Source: Synanceia verrucosa (lineage: Eukaryota > Chordata > Actinopteri > Perciformes > Synanceiidae). Taken from it: a DNA stretch of 64,000 bases. The position numbers were made by a program, and so were the translations under genes. The notes under the pieces are model-generated. The model was not told the DNA's origin and searched no databases. It saw nothing but the letters and a program-made list of their open reading frames with translations. Positions 1 through 12,116 of the stretch are shown piece after piece (position 1 is the stretch's first letter; each line of letters begins with the position of its first letter). The DNA is taken from contig CM056562.1 of the NCBI GenBank assembly GCA_029721515.1, positions 2,845,593-2,909,592 on the forward strand. Reading direction: 5' to 3'.

Positions 1-172
1 CTCTCTACCCTGTCAAACAAACTGTAAAAAATAAAACACAATAAAAATATGTAGAACAGTATGAAATAAATGTGAAATAAGCAGACAATGGAGAACATTG
101 TAATTTGTGGCTGACTGCGCGGCTGTTTTCTCTCTGTGTGTTTGACAGATTGTGAAAAGGCCGGATGACAGC

Positions 173-191
173 AGAGAGAGAGACAGAGAGG

Positions 192-217
<26 letters not shown>
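173..217 (+). repeat. (GA)n microsatellite
   Basis: Nearly pure GA run with a few CA and GG interruptions. Confidence 0.9.
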
Positions 218-222
<5 letters not shown>

Positions 223-363
223 TGAAGAGGGGCAGCCAAGAAAAAGAAGGAAAAAAGAAGATGAAGTGGGGAGTTTGGCTCGTAGCGCTGGAAGTCACAA
301 GGCGGGGGGGGTGAAACTGGGACCGTCTGAGTGAGTTTAAAGACAGCAAGAAAAACAGCCTTG

Positions 364-367
<4 letters not shown>

Positions 368-399
<32 letters not shown>
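368..399 (+). repeat. (GT)n microsatellite
   Basis: Pure GT run ending in TATATA. Confidence 0.9.
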
Positions 400-404
<5 letters not shown>

Positions 405-1802
405 GAAGGAGGACACATAGAACAGGGTTAGTGCAAGTTCACCAAGTTAAATCTAAGACTTTTAAGACATTTTATAGCACATAGAATAGAACATAATGCA
501 ATCAGGATCCTGGATGGAGGACGGAAAACCAACGATTTGATTTATTATATCACATTTTTCAGTGTTTCCCCTGTAGCAAATAACAATAGTTCCAATGAAT
601 CTAGTTAATCAATCAACACGATGGTGCATCAGAAAACTGAACCAAACTCCAGGATGAGCTTCCTAGCTGCTGTACTTTGACTCCTGCAGCACAATCTACT
701 GTCACAACAAGCTTATAGCTTGTAGTCAGTTAGTCTCCTGACATGCAGAAATATTTTAGGAATAACTTTACAGCTCCTTTTTAATATGCTTCAATGCTGC
801 AGACGCCCTGGTGGGAAGACCGATCGGAAAGACAAAGCTCAGCCAGTCCATCAGTAACGTATTCCCGTTGTCATGGTAACTGACAACTGGCAGTAACTGC
901 ATCTCCGCATGGATGTCAGTCAGTCACCAGACCACACATACACAAACGCACTACAGAGAAAACATCCCTGTTTCATATTTATGCAGAAAACAAAATGAAA
1001 CACGTCCTTCCTGCAATCTCAATTTTTATCCAGTTACCAGACTTCGGGATGTCACTTTAATTCTTACATGGAAACTGTTTACCTATGTTTACTTTTTAAT
1101 TTTTTTTTCCAAGTACTGTGGATGGCAAATAAGAAATAAAATTAGAAATCCATCTCTGACACCTTTGGATATATTGATATTGCCATGTATTTTTCTGACT
1201 TACAGACTGTTTCCATGAATGAGTAATAAAAACTATGTTTTTGTATTACTGAATTTATTGCACTTATTTATTGTACATTATTTTGTGCTATTATCAAAGT
1301 ATAATTGTACATACAAATCATGTAACTGGGCAAAGGTATATTTAAGCTATATTACACCTAAGGTAAGATTCACTAACTAGTAGAGTGGTGATCAACTGTT
1401 AGTAGTACACTCCTACTCTAACCTTAACCACAGTTAGTATCGCTGAACTGCTGCCAGTTCAATAACATGCACCACGTGGGGATTCCTGGTTAATGATTGT
1501 TTGAGTCATAAAAGTCCAAAAGTTCAAACAAACAGATAAGAAGAGTGGGAGAGTCCCACAGCTGTTAATGAACAGGGAGGAGGGGAAGGTCACTGCTGAC
1601 TAAAATATGATATGATGAAGACAGAGATGTAGCTTTTGAGGTCTGAACTAATAAGTGATTCCTCTAAAGAACTGATTTGTGTGTCATAATTCATAAAGTA
1701 AATCAGTAGTAAGTAGGATAATGTAATTGCATGTCATTGACAGCTTTTGATGTCATTTAAAATCAAACGATTAAGTGCTATTGAAGTAATAAGCCGTTAA
1801 AG

Positions 1803-2218
1803 TCTTTTTTCTGCAGCGGGTCGCTGATCACGCTCTCCCGCAGCCTGTGAGTAATTATGGGGCTTCTGGGATTTGTAGTCAGGACATAAAGAGATGGTAT
1901 ACAACACAGCGATCAAAACAGGAAGTGGAGACGATCGAGATCAGAGAGTAAAACAAATGGATTCTGGACACAAAGTGGTGATTTTGGTGAAAGTGTCCTT
2001 TACTCTACCTCTGATAAAACAAGAATGGAACAAGGTAAAAACAAACATTTTTTTCATGATGAAATAGAGAGTCTCTTCTTTCATTTGAGCTATTCAGTGT
2101 TTTCAGAGACATAGTACAAAATGTTCTGTGGGTCTAGAGATATGACTCAAAATGAGCCAAAAAACACTGGCACAATACACTTTCTGTTTTAAAAAACAGC
2201 TGGCACTCAATGAGTTTA
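1803..2218 (-). repeat. family G repeat, copy 1
   Basis: Matches the repeats at 13.85, 54.84 and 61.63 kb. Read on the minus strand it starts near GAGTGCCAGCTG, has a core about oxidised-looking phrases such as GTCTCTGAAAACACT and GAAGAAGAGACTC, and ends near GACTACAAATCCCAGAAGCC. Superfamily not determined. Confidence 0.75.
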
Positions 2219-2432
2219 AGACCTACATCATTTCATAATCATTACCCGCTCATTGTACACTATCTGACAGACAAGAGGAGAAAATGTTGAACTGGTCCTT
2301 TAACTATAACCTGTTGCTCAGGTGTGTAGCTCTAGCTCAGCTTCTCTGTTCATAAAAAACTAATCAACCTGGTCTGAACACGTCACCTCCTCTGCTACCC
2401 TTCCAAAATAAAAGCCCAAGCAATGAACCCAC

Positions 2433-2584
2433 CAGTTTCTCTCCTGACAAGACCTCCAGTAGTTTGATGAGCATGCGTCCGTCCCTCAGATCCATGTAGA
2501 GGTCAGTGATCCGACAGGAAACCCTGGACAGGTGTGAGTTCACCCATTTGGTGAAGGTCTTCTTCTGCACCGCCTCACGCTCAT
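2433..2584 (-). CDS. sptbn1: beta-spectrin exon encoding the start of the first calponin-homology domain
   Basis: This internal exon of 152 nt has a CAG acceptor just above 2584 and a GTGGG donor below 2433. It supplies AT of an Asp codon, then 50 codons beginning EREAVQKKTFTKWVNSHL and ending LLEVLSGEKL in phase 0. This is the conserved opening of CH1, the first half of the tandem CH actin-binding domain of beta-spectrins; residues such as KKTFTKW and DLRDG are typical of the CH fold. Human SPTBN1 continues with PKPTKG, expected from the next exon, which lies left of the window. The exon is shared by both N-terminal isoforms (20403-20637 and 33942-34092). It looks intact, with family-invariant residues preserved. 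Confidence 0.96.
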
Positions 2585-2765
2585 CTGGACGACAGAGACA
2601 AGGAGATGGAGAGAGATCATTAAAGAGGCATCAAAGCTAGAAGTAAGACAAAAGTCCATCCACTGAGGCAGAGCACGGGAGGAAAGTGAAAGCTCTGGAC
2701 AGAGCTGCTGAGGGACAGTCAGGTATGAGTGCAGGTGTGTTTAAACTGTGGATGTGTTTCCTCTG

Positions 2766-2766
2766 A

Positions 2767-2813
<47 letters not shown>

Positions 2814-2924
2814 CACAGCATCCAACTGGCTCATTGTTTCTGGAAAGCTGGCTTGTGTGTTTGTATGGGAGAGGTTTCCTGTGTCTGACAAAGCCAACAA
2901 ACTACATCACTGCTGTAAATATTC

Positions 2925-2968
<44 letters not shown>
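2766..2968 (+). repeat. facing (GT)n and (CA)n microsatellites
   Basis: GT run at 2766-2812 and CA run at 2929-2968, 116 bp apart. They are inverted complements and could pair as a long stem. Confidence 0.9.
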
Positions 2969-4131
2969 CAGTCTGACAGCAGACACCTGCTGTCTGCAAC
3001 ACAGCTCAGTTCATCTCCCACAGGCCTGATGGTTACTGTCACATGCACACTGTTGCCTGTTTGTGTACACTATATCAGAGTGTCTCCTCGGGTGAACTCT
3101 GGCTCAGTTGCTATGACGACCAAGTCGAAGGAAGAAATTGCACAAGGAGGAAAGGGTGTGACTTTGAATTTCAACAAAGTCGACAGCATTTACAGGTTCA
3201 GTTTCTCCTCCATGCACATTTGAAGAGAGCATCAGTGAGCAGAGAGGTCAGAGGTCACAGGTCAGTGCAGGGTGACGACACGATCACAGACACTCGCTTT
3301 AAAAAGCTTCTATTACCTTTATGGGTCTGCTGGATGGCAGCTAACAGTGCTAAATGGTGAAGGTGCTGACGGATTGAAGCGACTTCATTCATTACTCCAC
3401 TATTTATCTTTACACTGACAATAGTTATTTGCTGCATTATTAATGATCTGAATGTCTTGATTTCCAAGCTTCACAAGGGTCATGAGGTCTTCTCGATTCA
3501 AAACAATTTCTTCACAGTTAGTCTATATCACAGCATTTCATTCATTTCCCTCAAGAATAGTGAATGAAAATGTTATCTTTTGTCAAGTTTCGATTATTAT
3601 TTAGGATATATAATTAAAAGAAAGCATTCAGTTGACACTCTCTAAGGGCTAACAGTACAATGGCCAAGCATCAGAGAGAGGAAAACACTATTAAATATGT
3701 GATTATTAAAAAAAAAAAAAAAAAATCAAAAATACATAATAGAGACAGTGAATTTAATTATAAGTTACTACAAATAACAGGAAAATTCACAGGAAATAAT
3801 GTGCTCAAAAAAGTCACTCATTTGACACAAACGTCCTGCAGTTATTGCGTTCACTATTTGGATTGACTGTAGACTTTATCAAATGTTTAATACTGACCAT
3901 CATTGGGATTCTTCAGGACATCTGCTCGTTTACAAAACCAACTGTTGAGTTTTAACTACTGCTGGAGACACTGGATGATTTAATGTGGACAGGTCAGGTT
4001 ACGCTCTAGTTTTTCTGATGTTGATGCTATGATGCAAAGATGTGGCTCTTATAGTATTTTATTACCTCAAATCAACGTCTTCATTCATAAATAGATCCTC
4101 GTTGGTGTAAAATAACATATGCCAACAATCT

Positions 4132-4701
4132 GACTTATGCTCCTGGTGAAGAATTAGTTATCTGTCTTTACATAGAGTGGGTCGCTCATACGGAGGCTTC
4201 CATGTCTTTCCGGTCCATAAAAAACTATGAACTACCGAGAGGGATATAAAGCACTACCTGCTAGTACCCAGATGACAAAATGTTTTTCCGCGTTTTGCGA
4301 TTCACTTTTCACAGAGAAACAAGGTGGAGACTTAACCGGCACTAAAGTAAAACCTGCACTGCACTTTTGGTCATAATAGAAGACCATACTTATGCCGCGC
4401 CGAATCCTCATCGCCAAAAAAAAGTGTAAAACGGCCATAAAATGGCCGGAGCTCCGGGCCGGGGATCCACGGTGCATGGCTGCACAGGGCCACCCGGGAA
4501 GTCCTCCGGACAGGGGGAGGGCTGTGAAGGTCCTGGGAAAAAAATGACTGGAGCTTTGGGCCGGGGGCTGGGGAGCCACGGTGATAGTGGCCGCCCGGGA
4601 GTTGACCCATTCCACTTACCGTAGTTCCAACCATGTTGCAATGCATGCAAAGTCAAATTTAACCACTAGATGGGAGAAAAAATGACATAGTGTCCATTTA
4701 A
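4132..4701 (+). mobile_element. family B, TTAA-flanked MITE (piggyBac-like), 5' end eroded
   Basis: Shares with the copy at 39.93-41.22 kb the blocks TTATCTGTCTTTACATAGAG, CGGAGGCTTCCATGTCTTTC, a G+C-rich middle and the end TGACATAGTGTCCATTTAA. TTAA lies at 4698-4701. Open frames in the G+C-rich middle are not conserved and are not called as genes. Confidence 0.7.
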
Positions 4702-6335
4702 AAAATATTAGTATGTCATGAATCGTATCATGGCCTTTGCTGAGGTTTTAATTTTCCTTCTCATCAATTGGGACTGGAGACAATAACTCAACACTTTCAT
4801 CATCATAATCATCAGAAAACTCTGCATAGCTGGTTATGTGAGAGTTAAAACTGTAGCCTGCACTCCACAGAGAGAAGCACTGTGTCAATGCTTCTGGCAA
4901 TTCTGTATAATTAAAGGGCCAAGTCAGATACATACAAGTTCTCCCAAAAAATCAGCATGATGAGATTTTAATAGCACTTGAATAGCAAATGACTCAAACT
5001 AAACCCAATATCACTTCTGTCAGACTTCCACTGGGTGGTTGTGTATTTTTATTCATTAAACAAAACTTAACTAAACAGATGAGTGTGTTGTGATGGATAT
5101 TTTCTCTGCAACAGTCGGGTCAGAGTGCACAAACCGAAAATGAGACATGAATAAACTCTGTTTGACCTCCTCCCCCGAGTGCTTTACACATGCAAACAAA
5201 CGTTATACAAATCCATGACCTTCAGGAAGTGAGTGTTCGGTTGGAGGAGGACAATAACTTCAGTGTTCAATGGCATTCAGTAACGTTATCACTTAGCACA
5301 AACACACTGCTGTGGAGGGTTTCTCATATCAAACTGGAGCTGCTGGAAATACGTGGACAAGACGCTACGTCATCTACGATCTGCTAGCGGTCCACAGAGA
5401 GAAGCCAGAGATACCAAACACATTGCTGAGTCCAAAGTCCTTGACTTTTAAAGGAAACTATTGTGTTTTTCTCCTGTCCTTTAGTGTGCTACAAAGTTGT
5501 CTTGTGCATGTTCAAGATATACAAAATTACACAAGCCAAGGGAGTTTCTCTTCCCTGACAGAAACTCTACTCCTGATCAGATCAGATCATTTTTTTAGTT
5601 TAAGACAGAAAGTGAAAAAGGATGCTGAATCACAGCCAGCATGAGAGAATATAGAGTGTTTGTGAATATTGATTTGTGGAAGTAGAAACCCATAATACAA
5701 GTATGAACCTGAAAATAAGTAAAATAGGTAGGACCTTCATCCTTCACCACATACCAAAAGCCATCACAGTTAACCTGCATCGAGGGCTACATCTGATCGG
5801 ACAATGAGATCCATATGTAAAGCAATTATGTCCGGCTCACAGAATATAATTTGTAGCTCTTGTATAGTTCCTGTATGTTCCTGTTTTTGGCTGTATACAG
5901 TATAGCTGTAACTAACTTGTATTTCTGTCTTTGTACTGTTGCATACTCATACTCATAATGATTATTGTATATTAACAGCATTGTGTCAAAGTGGCAGTGG
6001 AGGAAGTGGTGGCACAGTAAAGTTTAGGAGTAGCTTATGTGGGAGCCAGTGGGAGCTGAGCCCCCACAAGGAGGGGTATGAGCTCCAATAAAAGCCGTAA
6101 AATCCTCCATCTGTGGGGGTCTCTAGACCAACATTCATTATTTTAATGACAAGTATATTTTTCTAACTAAAACAAACAGGTTTCCAAAAGAACTAGTAAG
6201 ACTAAGTTTATTTGTCGTGGAAACATTTCTCCCCCCACATTTACGTAAAATGGTTCAGTCCAGCTGCTCCATCAGACAGCCTGCACAGAGCAACAGACAG
6301 ACAGCGACTTAACGAGTGAAGGAGGAGACGACAGG

Positions 6336-6450
6336 ATGTCTAAGAAGACGGGAAGTAAAAAAAAAAGAAACAAATTAAAGTTCAGACAGGAGAAAGAAGT
6401 GAAGGGTCGACAGTTTGTCACCCAGTTCTTTCATAGACAAGGTGGGTCTG
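6336..6450 (+). pseudogene. possible N-terminal fragment of a hAT/ZMYM-type transposase
   Basis: An ATG frame with a Lys/Arg-rich start (MSKKTGSKKKRNKLKFRQEK) and ending near FVTQFF before the Harbinger element at 6454 cuts in. The pattern of basic stretch, EKE and terminal FF resembles the N-termini of fish zf-TTF/ZMYM1-like hAT proteins. No zinc finger or catalytic region follows. Weak call based on pattern alone. Confidence 0.25.
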
Positions 6451-7008
6451 TTATGGCGCTTTTCCACAGGTACGGTACAGTACGGCATGGCTCTACACAG
6501 TTGTGGCACTTTTCCACTAGTACCTGGTACTTGGTACTAGGTACTTTTTTCGTACCTCCTCAGCCCTGGTTCCAAGTGAGCCGAAGCGATAGTAAAACAT
6601 GACGTCAGCCGACAGCCTTCCACTGATTGGCCAACGAGTGTCATCATTGGAAGCGTCATTGGATGCGGGACGTCTGATTGGACTGTAAAAACCAAACACA
6701 ACTCGATTCCGCCATTTTTAAAACCGGCAACTGATTCGCTATTTTTACACTTGGAGCCTTCTCTGTCTCTCTTCTTTCACTCTGTGCGTGACAAAAAGTC
6801 ACAGAGTGAGCAACAAATACATGATCACTTCGGTGTCCTCCATTGTTTGTGTTGTTGTTCTTCTTCCCAGTTTTTTGTGTCGCATGCAAATGAAGTTACA
6901 GCAGTTTTGCGCTGCTGTATGACGACCCTACCCACGCTGAAGCGGTACTCAGTTGTAACGCAAAAGCAACAAAACTGGGCCGTACTGTGCCATGCCGTGC
7001 CTTTACTG

Positions 7009-8250
7009 TAGGGCTGTGTGATATGGATAAAATTCTACATCCCAGTATAGCCAAGTTTATATCCCGATAATGATCTATATTCCGATATCGTATTTTTTTC
7101 TGATGTGTTTTTACTTTCCATTGCGCTCTCCTGTCTCCTCTGCGGCATAACCCCTTATATGCTTTTATTCTGAAGGCTTAAGCCTGGTTTATGCTTCTGC
7201 GTCGCGGCGACAGCGTAGCTACAGTGTCGACGCAGACCCCTGCACGGACCCTACGCCGTAGCCTGACGCACACCTCCAAAAAATCCTGACTACACGGCGT
7301 GTCAACGCGTTGAGACGCGAACGGCAAGGACTGTGATTGGTCTGCTCAGAAGGTAATTTCCGGCTGTTGCTTTTCCTGTCAACAGCTCAACAACACCGCT
7401 AGTAGCGGAGTGGCACGAGCGGTACGGAATGGTCGGACAGACCACCTCCACAAACATCTTCTGTGCTTCAACATTTGTAGTAACAGCATTTCTTTTTCAA
7501 TTTTATGAGCTCCATCTCCAGCAACACCCGCTACATCTCAGTTGTCATTGTTTACTGTCGGAAAAAAAACAAGGAATCCAATATGAGCCCCCAGAAACCA
7601 CACAAAGACACAGACACACCCCCTAGCAGCTTGGCGGTGAACTGTTAACGCATTCCCTCGATGCAGAGCTTCGAATGCTCAACGAAGGCATCGGGTCGGG
7701 AAGCATAAACCAGGCTTTACTTTGAGAGCGACCAGAAGTCCGGCTTTGTTTGCGCTGTAGCCTAATTGACTGTGCAGTTTGGCTGCTAATAAAGATGTGT
7801 TTTAAGCAACAATAAATAATTCACACGCAACACGACATCCTCCATGCTGCTTTACCTCTGTTTACTTCCGATTGAGAACTTTTTTTTTTTTTTACTTCCA
7901 AGCTACAACTGTCACAAACCTGTCCTTACAGGTGATGTAAACATGCTACCACAAAGGAGTAGCGTTGCTGCGGTTACAGTAGCCGTCATATTATTACGTC
8001 TATGCTTCATACAATACACGTTTTTAACTCGCATAATACATTTGGATCATCCAGCTGTCATTCCGACGTTGAGTTGTACTTTACACGGCGTATCTAAACC
8101 ACAACCAGAGTAACATTTATGTTAGCGTAGCAACAGAGCTAACTAAGTAGCTACATGTTAAATTTACGATATAAACAACAGAGGCTTATATCGTACGGTA
8201 GACATTTTTATACCGCATTACGATATATATCGTAATATCACACAGCTCTA
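7009..8250 (+). mobile_element. hAT family A MITE, inserted into the Harbinger MITE
   Basis: Starts TAGGGCTGTGTGATATGG and ends ATCACACAGCTCTA. Flanks CTTTACTG (7001-7008) and CATTACTG (8251-8258) form an 8-bp target duplication with one mismatch, the hAT hallmark. Just inside the right end lies the perfect palindrome TTACGATATATATCGTAA. It is itself split by another element at 7181-7716. Confidence 0.85.
7181..7716 (+). mobile_element. second Harbinger-like MITE nested in the hAT MITE
   Basis: Perfect inverted ends AGCCTGGTTTATGCTTC and GAAGCATAAACCAGGCT, with TTA duplicated at 7178-7180 and 7717-7719. The uninterrupted hAT copy at 40094 reads GAAGGCTTACTTTGAGAG across the site, so the insertion point and 3-bp duplication are exact. 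Interior is G+C-richer and has no convincing gene. Confidence 0.85.
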
Positions 8251-8871
8251 CATTACTGTGTAGTGGAAAAGCGCCAGTGGTTCATGCGATGGAAAGTTCT
8301 GGAACATTAGTCTGTTAGCTATTCCTAAATTTGTCCAGAGTTTATAAGCTAGCTCACGTTTCCCCACATATTAGCTCATATTTCTGAAGAAATTTTAGTC
8401 ATTATATTCATTCAGTGCTTCCTCTATCAAGTAACTGTCATGTTGTTCTTTTCCCAAATACGGGAATAATCGTCAAAAATACAATTAAAATGCATTGTTT
8501 ATATAAAACAGTATGGGGGGTGTCACGGACAGAAAGACCCCCACAAAACTCAGATTATAATTCCAACCCTGTCTGACACAATGAGAAAAATGGGGGTGAA
8601 AAAGAGAGAAAAGATGTGTTATGTTATATTGCCTCGATCAGAACATGTTCTCATCCCAACTCTTCACACACCAACAATTTATCACACCATTAACAGGTCC
8701 AAACCACTATAGTTAGGTTTAGGAGAAAAGACAGTAAAGTGAAAATGACATGAACGAACAGCTGTAATAACCGATAGTGAAAACACATTTTAGCTGCAGC
8801 TGGACAGAACGGTGACTGCTAACTAGCACTGAGCTAAATGAAGTGGTTTCACCTGCTGAGGCTGAGGTGCG

Positions 8872-8926
8872 TGCACACACACTCACACTCACACACACAC
8901 ACACACACGCACACACACACACACAT
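8872..8926 (+). repeat. (CA)n microsatellite, interrupted
   Basis: CA run with CACTCA and CACGCA interruptions. Confidence 0.9.
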
Positions 8927-9078
8927 TAACACAGCAAAGCAGAACTCAATGTCAATGGCTTCAATTACCTTCTAGCTTTATGGATACTGCTGAATGCACA
9001 ACCCAGCAGAGTGTGTGTGTGAGCTTCATTAGAGAGAGGAGACAGTGATGCATTGATGGACTGTCTCTCTGGTCAATA

Positions 9079-9325
<247 letters not shown>

Positions 9326-9625
9326 AATGCACAGCCTGAGCATCATGTGAGAGGCATCGTTCCTCGTATCACTGTGTGAATGCGTCTCTCATTAATCACA
9401 CAAACACAGAACAATTGTTGATGCATCATGGGAAGTCAACACTCTGACTGGAGGTTTCTGGGAGCACATTTCAAAAATGCCTCTTTGTTAGCTTCTTAAA
9501 ATTATACTGAGACAACAATGAAAATAATATTGTATTTTACAAGTACGATTTTGATTCACACTAACAAAAAAAAAATCACAAAAAATTAACAGATCTTTCT
9601 TCAGAGCATTATATGAAGGACATTA

Positions 9626-9870
9626 AATTAAAGAAACAGAGAAGGGAAAGAAATAACAGTAAGAGAGGGAAGGAAAGAAGCACAAGAGAGGAAATTAAAA
9701 AGGAAAGGAAGATTGAAGGAGGAAAGAACAGCAAGAGAAGGAAGGACAAATCAGGAAAGGAAGGAAAGTAGAGAGGAAAGGAAAAAAGGAGAGAATGATT
9801 GATGAAAAACAAAAAGCAAAAAGACAAAGAGACGAAGGAAATGAAAAAACAGACAAAGAAGGAAAATAAA
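9626..9870 (+). repeat. polypurine tract (GAAGGAAAG-rich)
   Basis: About 245 bp are overwhelmingly A and G on the plus strand, with GGAAAGGAAG-type phrases but no exact period. Open frames on the opposite strand (Phe/Ser/Leu-rich) are a by-product. Confidence 0.8.
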
Positions 9871-10165
9871 TAGGAAGAATGAACAGATGCAGTTAAGCTC
9901 TTCAGATACTGAACGACAGAAGGGAACACACTTCTGAGAAGAGACTCAAGTGGAGGAACTGTTTTCAACTCACTGAAAGAAAAAAAGGGATATTTCTGTT
10001 CCAAACTCCTCCCTGCTGGGTTCAAACCAACCAATCAGCTTCCTTCAGTTATAGATTGGGTTAAGGTCAGGGGTCACGGTCATCACTAACGACACTGTCT
10101 GACCATCAAATCATCAACAGGGGACGGGATCTCCCTCCCCCACTTCAACACACACCCGTCTATCC

Positions 10166-10211
10166 TGTGTGTGTGTGTGTGTGTGCGTGTGTGTGCGTGT
10201 GTGTGTGTGTT
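10166..10211 (+). repeat. (GT)n microsatellite
   Basis: GT run with two GC interruptions. Confidence 0.9.
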
Positions 10212-10379
10212 GGTAGGGGATTTTGGGGGAATGTCTGAGGAGTTAGTTATGAGTCCTCATCCAGCGATGACTAATACTTAGTTCTGTGTGGGTGTTAACG
10301 TGCACAGGAAGGTGTGCGCACACTTGATATTCAGGTGGGAAATGAAACGAACCTTTAACATAAAAAAGTGTCAGAGTGA

Positions 10380-10443
10380 GAGAGGAAGAGGAGGAGGAGA
10401 AGGAGAAGGAAGAGGAGGAAGAGGAGGAGGAGGTGGTGGTGGA
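10380..10443 (+). repeat. (GGA)n-rich purine tract
   Basis: GAGGAGGAGAAGGAGAAGG-type repeats ending in GGTGGTGGT. Confidence 0.85.
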
Positions 10444-10520
10444 GAGCCAAGACTGTAGACCATGTGTGTCAGACAGGCTGAACATATCAAACATCTGTTT
10501 CCACTAACAGACAGAGGGTG

Positions 10521-10588
10521 TCACACACGCACGCACACACACACACACACTCACACTCACACTCACACACACACACACACACACACAG
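10521..10588 (+). repeat. (CA)n microsatellite with CACTCA interruptions
   Basis: CA run with three CACTCA steps. A further CACGCA-rich patch follows at 10680-10730 and a GT run at 10853-10885. Confidence 0.9.
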
Positions 10589-10848
10589 CTCTGTTCAGTC
10601 TCCCATATCTGTGGTGTGTTTCCATATCCAACACAGTTCTTGGCTGTTCATGGTGGATCGCATGACATTGGCCAGACATGCACGCGCATGCATGCACTCA
10701 CGCACACACGCACGCACAAACACACACACATACAAGCTATCATGTAACCTTATCAAAATACACAATTCCAGTTTTGCAATTCCACAATTCCAGCATTCCT
10801 GATCTCCCTCAGGAGGAGCAGGGAGGCCGCCGAATATTACCCTTACTC

Positions 10849-10885
<37 letters not shown>

Positions 10886-12075
10886 CTGGTTCATGCTCAT
10901 GAGGTGGAAAGCTGTCTGACTCCCTCCTCTGCTGTTTCATTGGATCAGGAGGTCATGATGTGCCTTCAGATGAATAAACTAAGATTCGACATAAACATGT
11001 AACTGGTCAATTTTTGCTGCTGGGGGGTCTGAATCCAAATTATAACAAAAGATGGAGTTTGCTGATGTCATGAAAAAGTGTAGAGTGAGAGCTGTCGTCA
11101 TGTCAGTCAGCTTCTTCGTGTTAGCGTGTTCACTCATCAGGAGTATTTTTTCTGCATGTCCCTATCTCTCCGTGACAAACCAACCCGGTGATTAAAAACA
11201 GCTAAAACACTAAACAGAGCAGTTTCACATTAAAAATCTGTTTCTCCAACGGTCTTCACAAGATGTCTCCACTAACGTCTGCTCAGAGGATGACGCCACT
11301 GACCATTACCATTAATATTGACTGAAGATTTCTCTGGTTTGAATACTGCTGGAAACATTTAGGATAATGTAAGCACACTACTAAAAATATATAGGTGCAG
11401 TCGTTTTTAGACATTTTAATTTGGAAACAGTGGCGTGCATCAATTTTTTTTGAAGGGCAAGGGCAAGAAGAAAAAAAAGGGCACCCACAGCGCATTCTTG
11501 CCGCTGAACAGGGCACTAAAGTTCACATTTTTGCCACCCAAGAAGACGTGTCATTTTATCATGTGTCTTTTTTCCACCCAAGATGGTAGTTTAGTGTTTT
11601 GTATGCACTTCAACATTTGTTTTTGCCTCCCAAGAGGACACTTAAGTGCATTAAAACATGAAATTATGTAGCAGACGTCAATTATCTATCCATAGTGACT
11701 CATATTTTATAATCATTTTTATTTAATCCACCAACATAATACAGCTCACAGGTGGAAGTAAGCCTGCAGTAAACTGCATCACCAGTTTACTTTCCTTTAA
11801 ATAGTATGAAGCACCTAATCCTGTTTGGTGTGATCTCAGTCCACTTCCAGCAGGAACAAAATACTTTTAGCCATCAACAGACATTAAGATTAAAGGCTAA
11901 CCTGCAGAAATGTGTGTAGAAAGATGTTAAATGGGGGATGAATGGTCAGGAATAAACTAAATCTAGAAAATAAAAGACTGACAGATCCTGTTAACCAATC
12001 ACAGGACACAAAACTGAGTCGCTGAAGGCTCAGCCGATCAAACTGTCAAGTCTAAATGAATGGACGTGAATGAAA

Positions 12076-12078
<3 letters not shown>

Positions 12079-12113
<35 letters not shown>
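12079..12113 (+). repeat. (CA)n microsatellite
   Basis: Pure CA run. Confidence 0.9.

Positions 12114-12116
<3 letters not shown>

Larger units (their letters stand above)
1..2432 (-). other. sptbn1: intron of the spectrin gene after the CH1 exon (incomplete)
   Basis: Intronic sequence after the donor at 2432. It contains a GA microsatellite (173-217), a GT microsatellite (368-399) and one family G repeat (1803-2218). Between 420 and 1800 I see only A+T-rich non-coding DNA without recognisable genes. The next exon lies outside the window. Confidence 0.85.
6454..8276 (+). mobile_element. PIF/Harbinger-like MITE, interrupted by a hAT element
   Basis: The left end TGGCGCTTTTCCACAGGTAC and right end TGTAGTGGAAAAGCGCCA are inverted. 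The same ends bound a simpler 367-bp copy at 23925-24291 that has TTA on both sides. Here TTA is on the left (6451-6453), but GTG is on the right, so the target duplication is not clean. Without the hAT insertion it would be about 573 bp. Confidence 0.75.

Noticed and set aside
2637..3223. Frames with long His/Thr or Cys/Val runs
   Set aside because: They are translations of CA/GT microsatellites.
4371..4656. Pro/Gly-rich frames on the minus strand of the family B element
   Set aside because: The same region in the 32-kb and 41-kb copies has frame-shifting differences; the frames come from G+C-rich repeat DNA.
9609..10034. 141-codon Phe/Ser/Leu-rich frame on the minus strand
   Set aside because: It is the complement of the polypurine tract and has no domain or plausible coding pattern.
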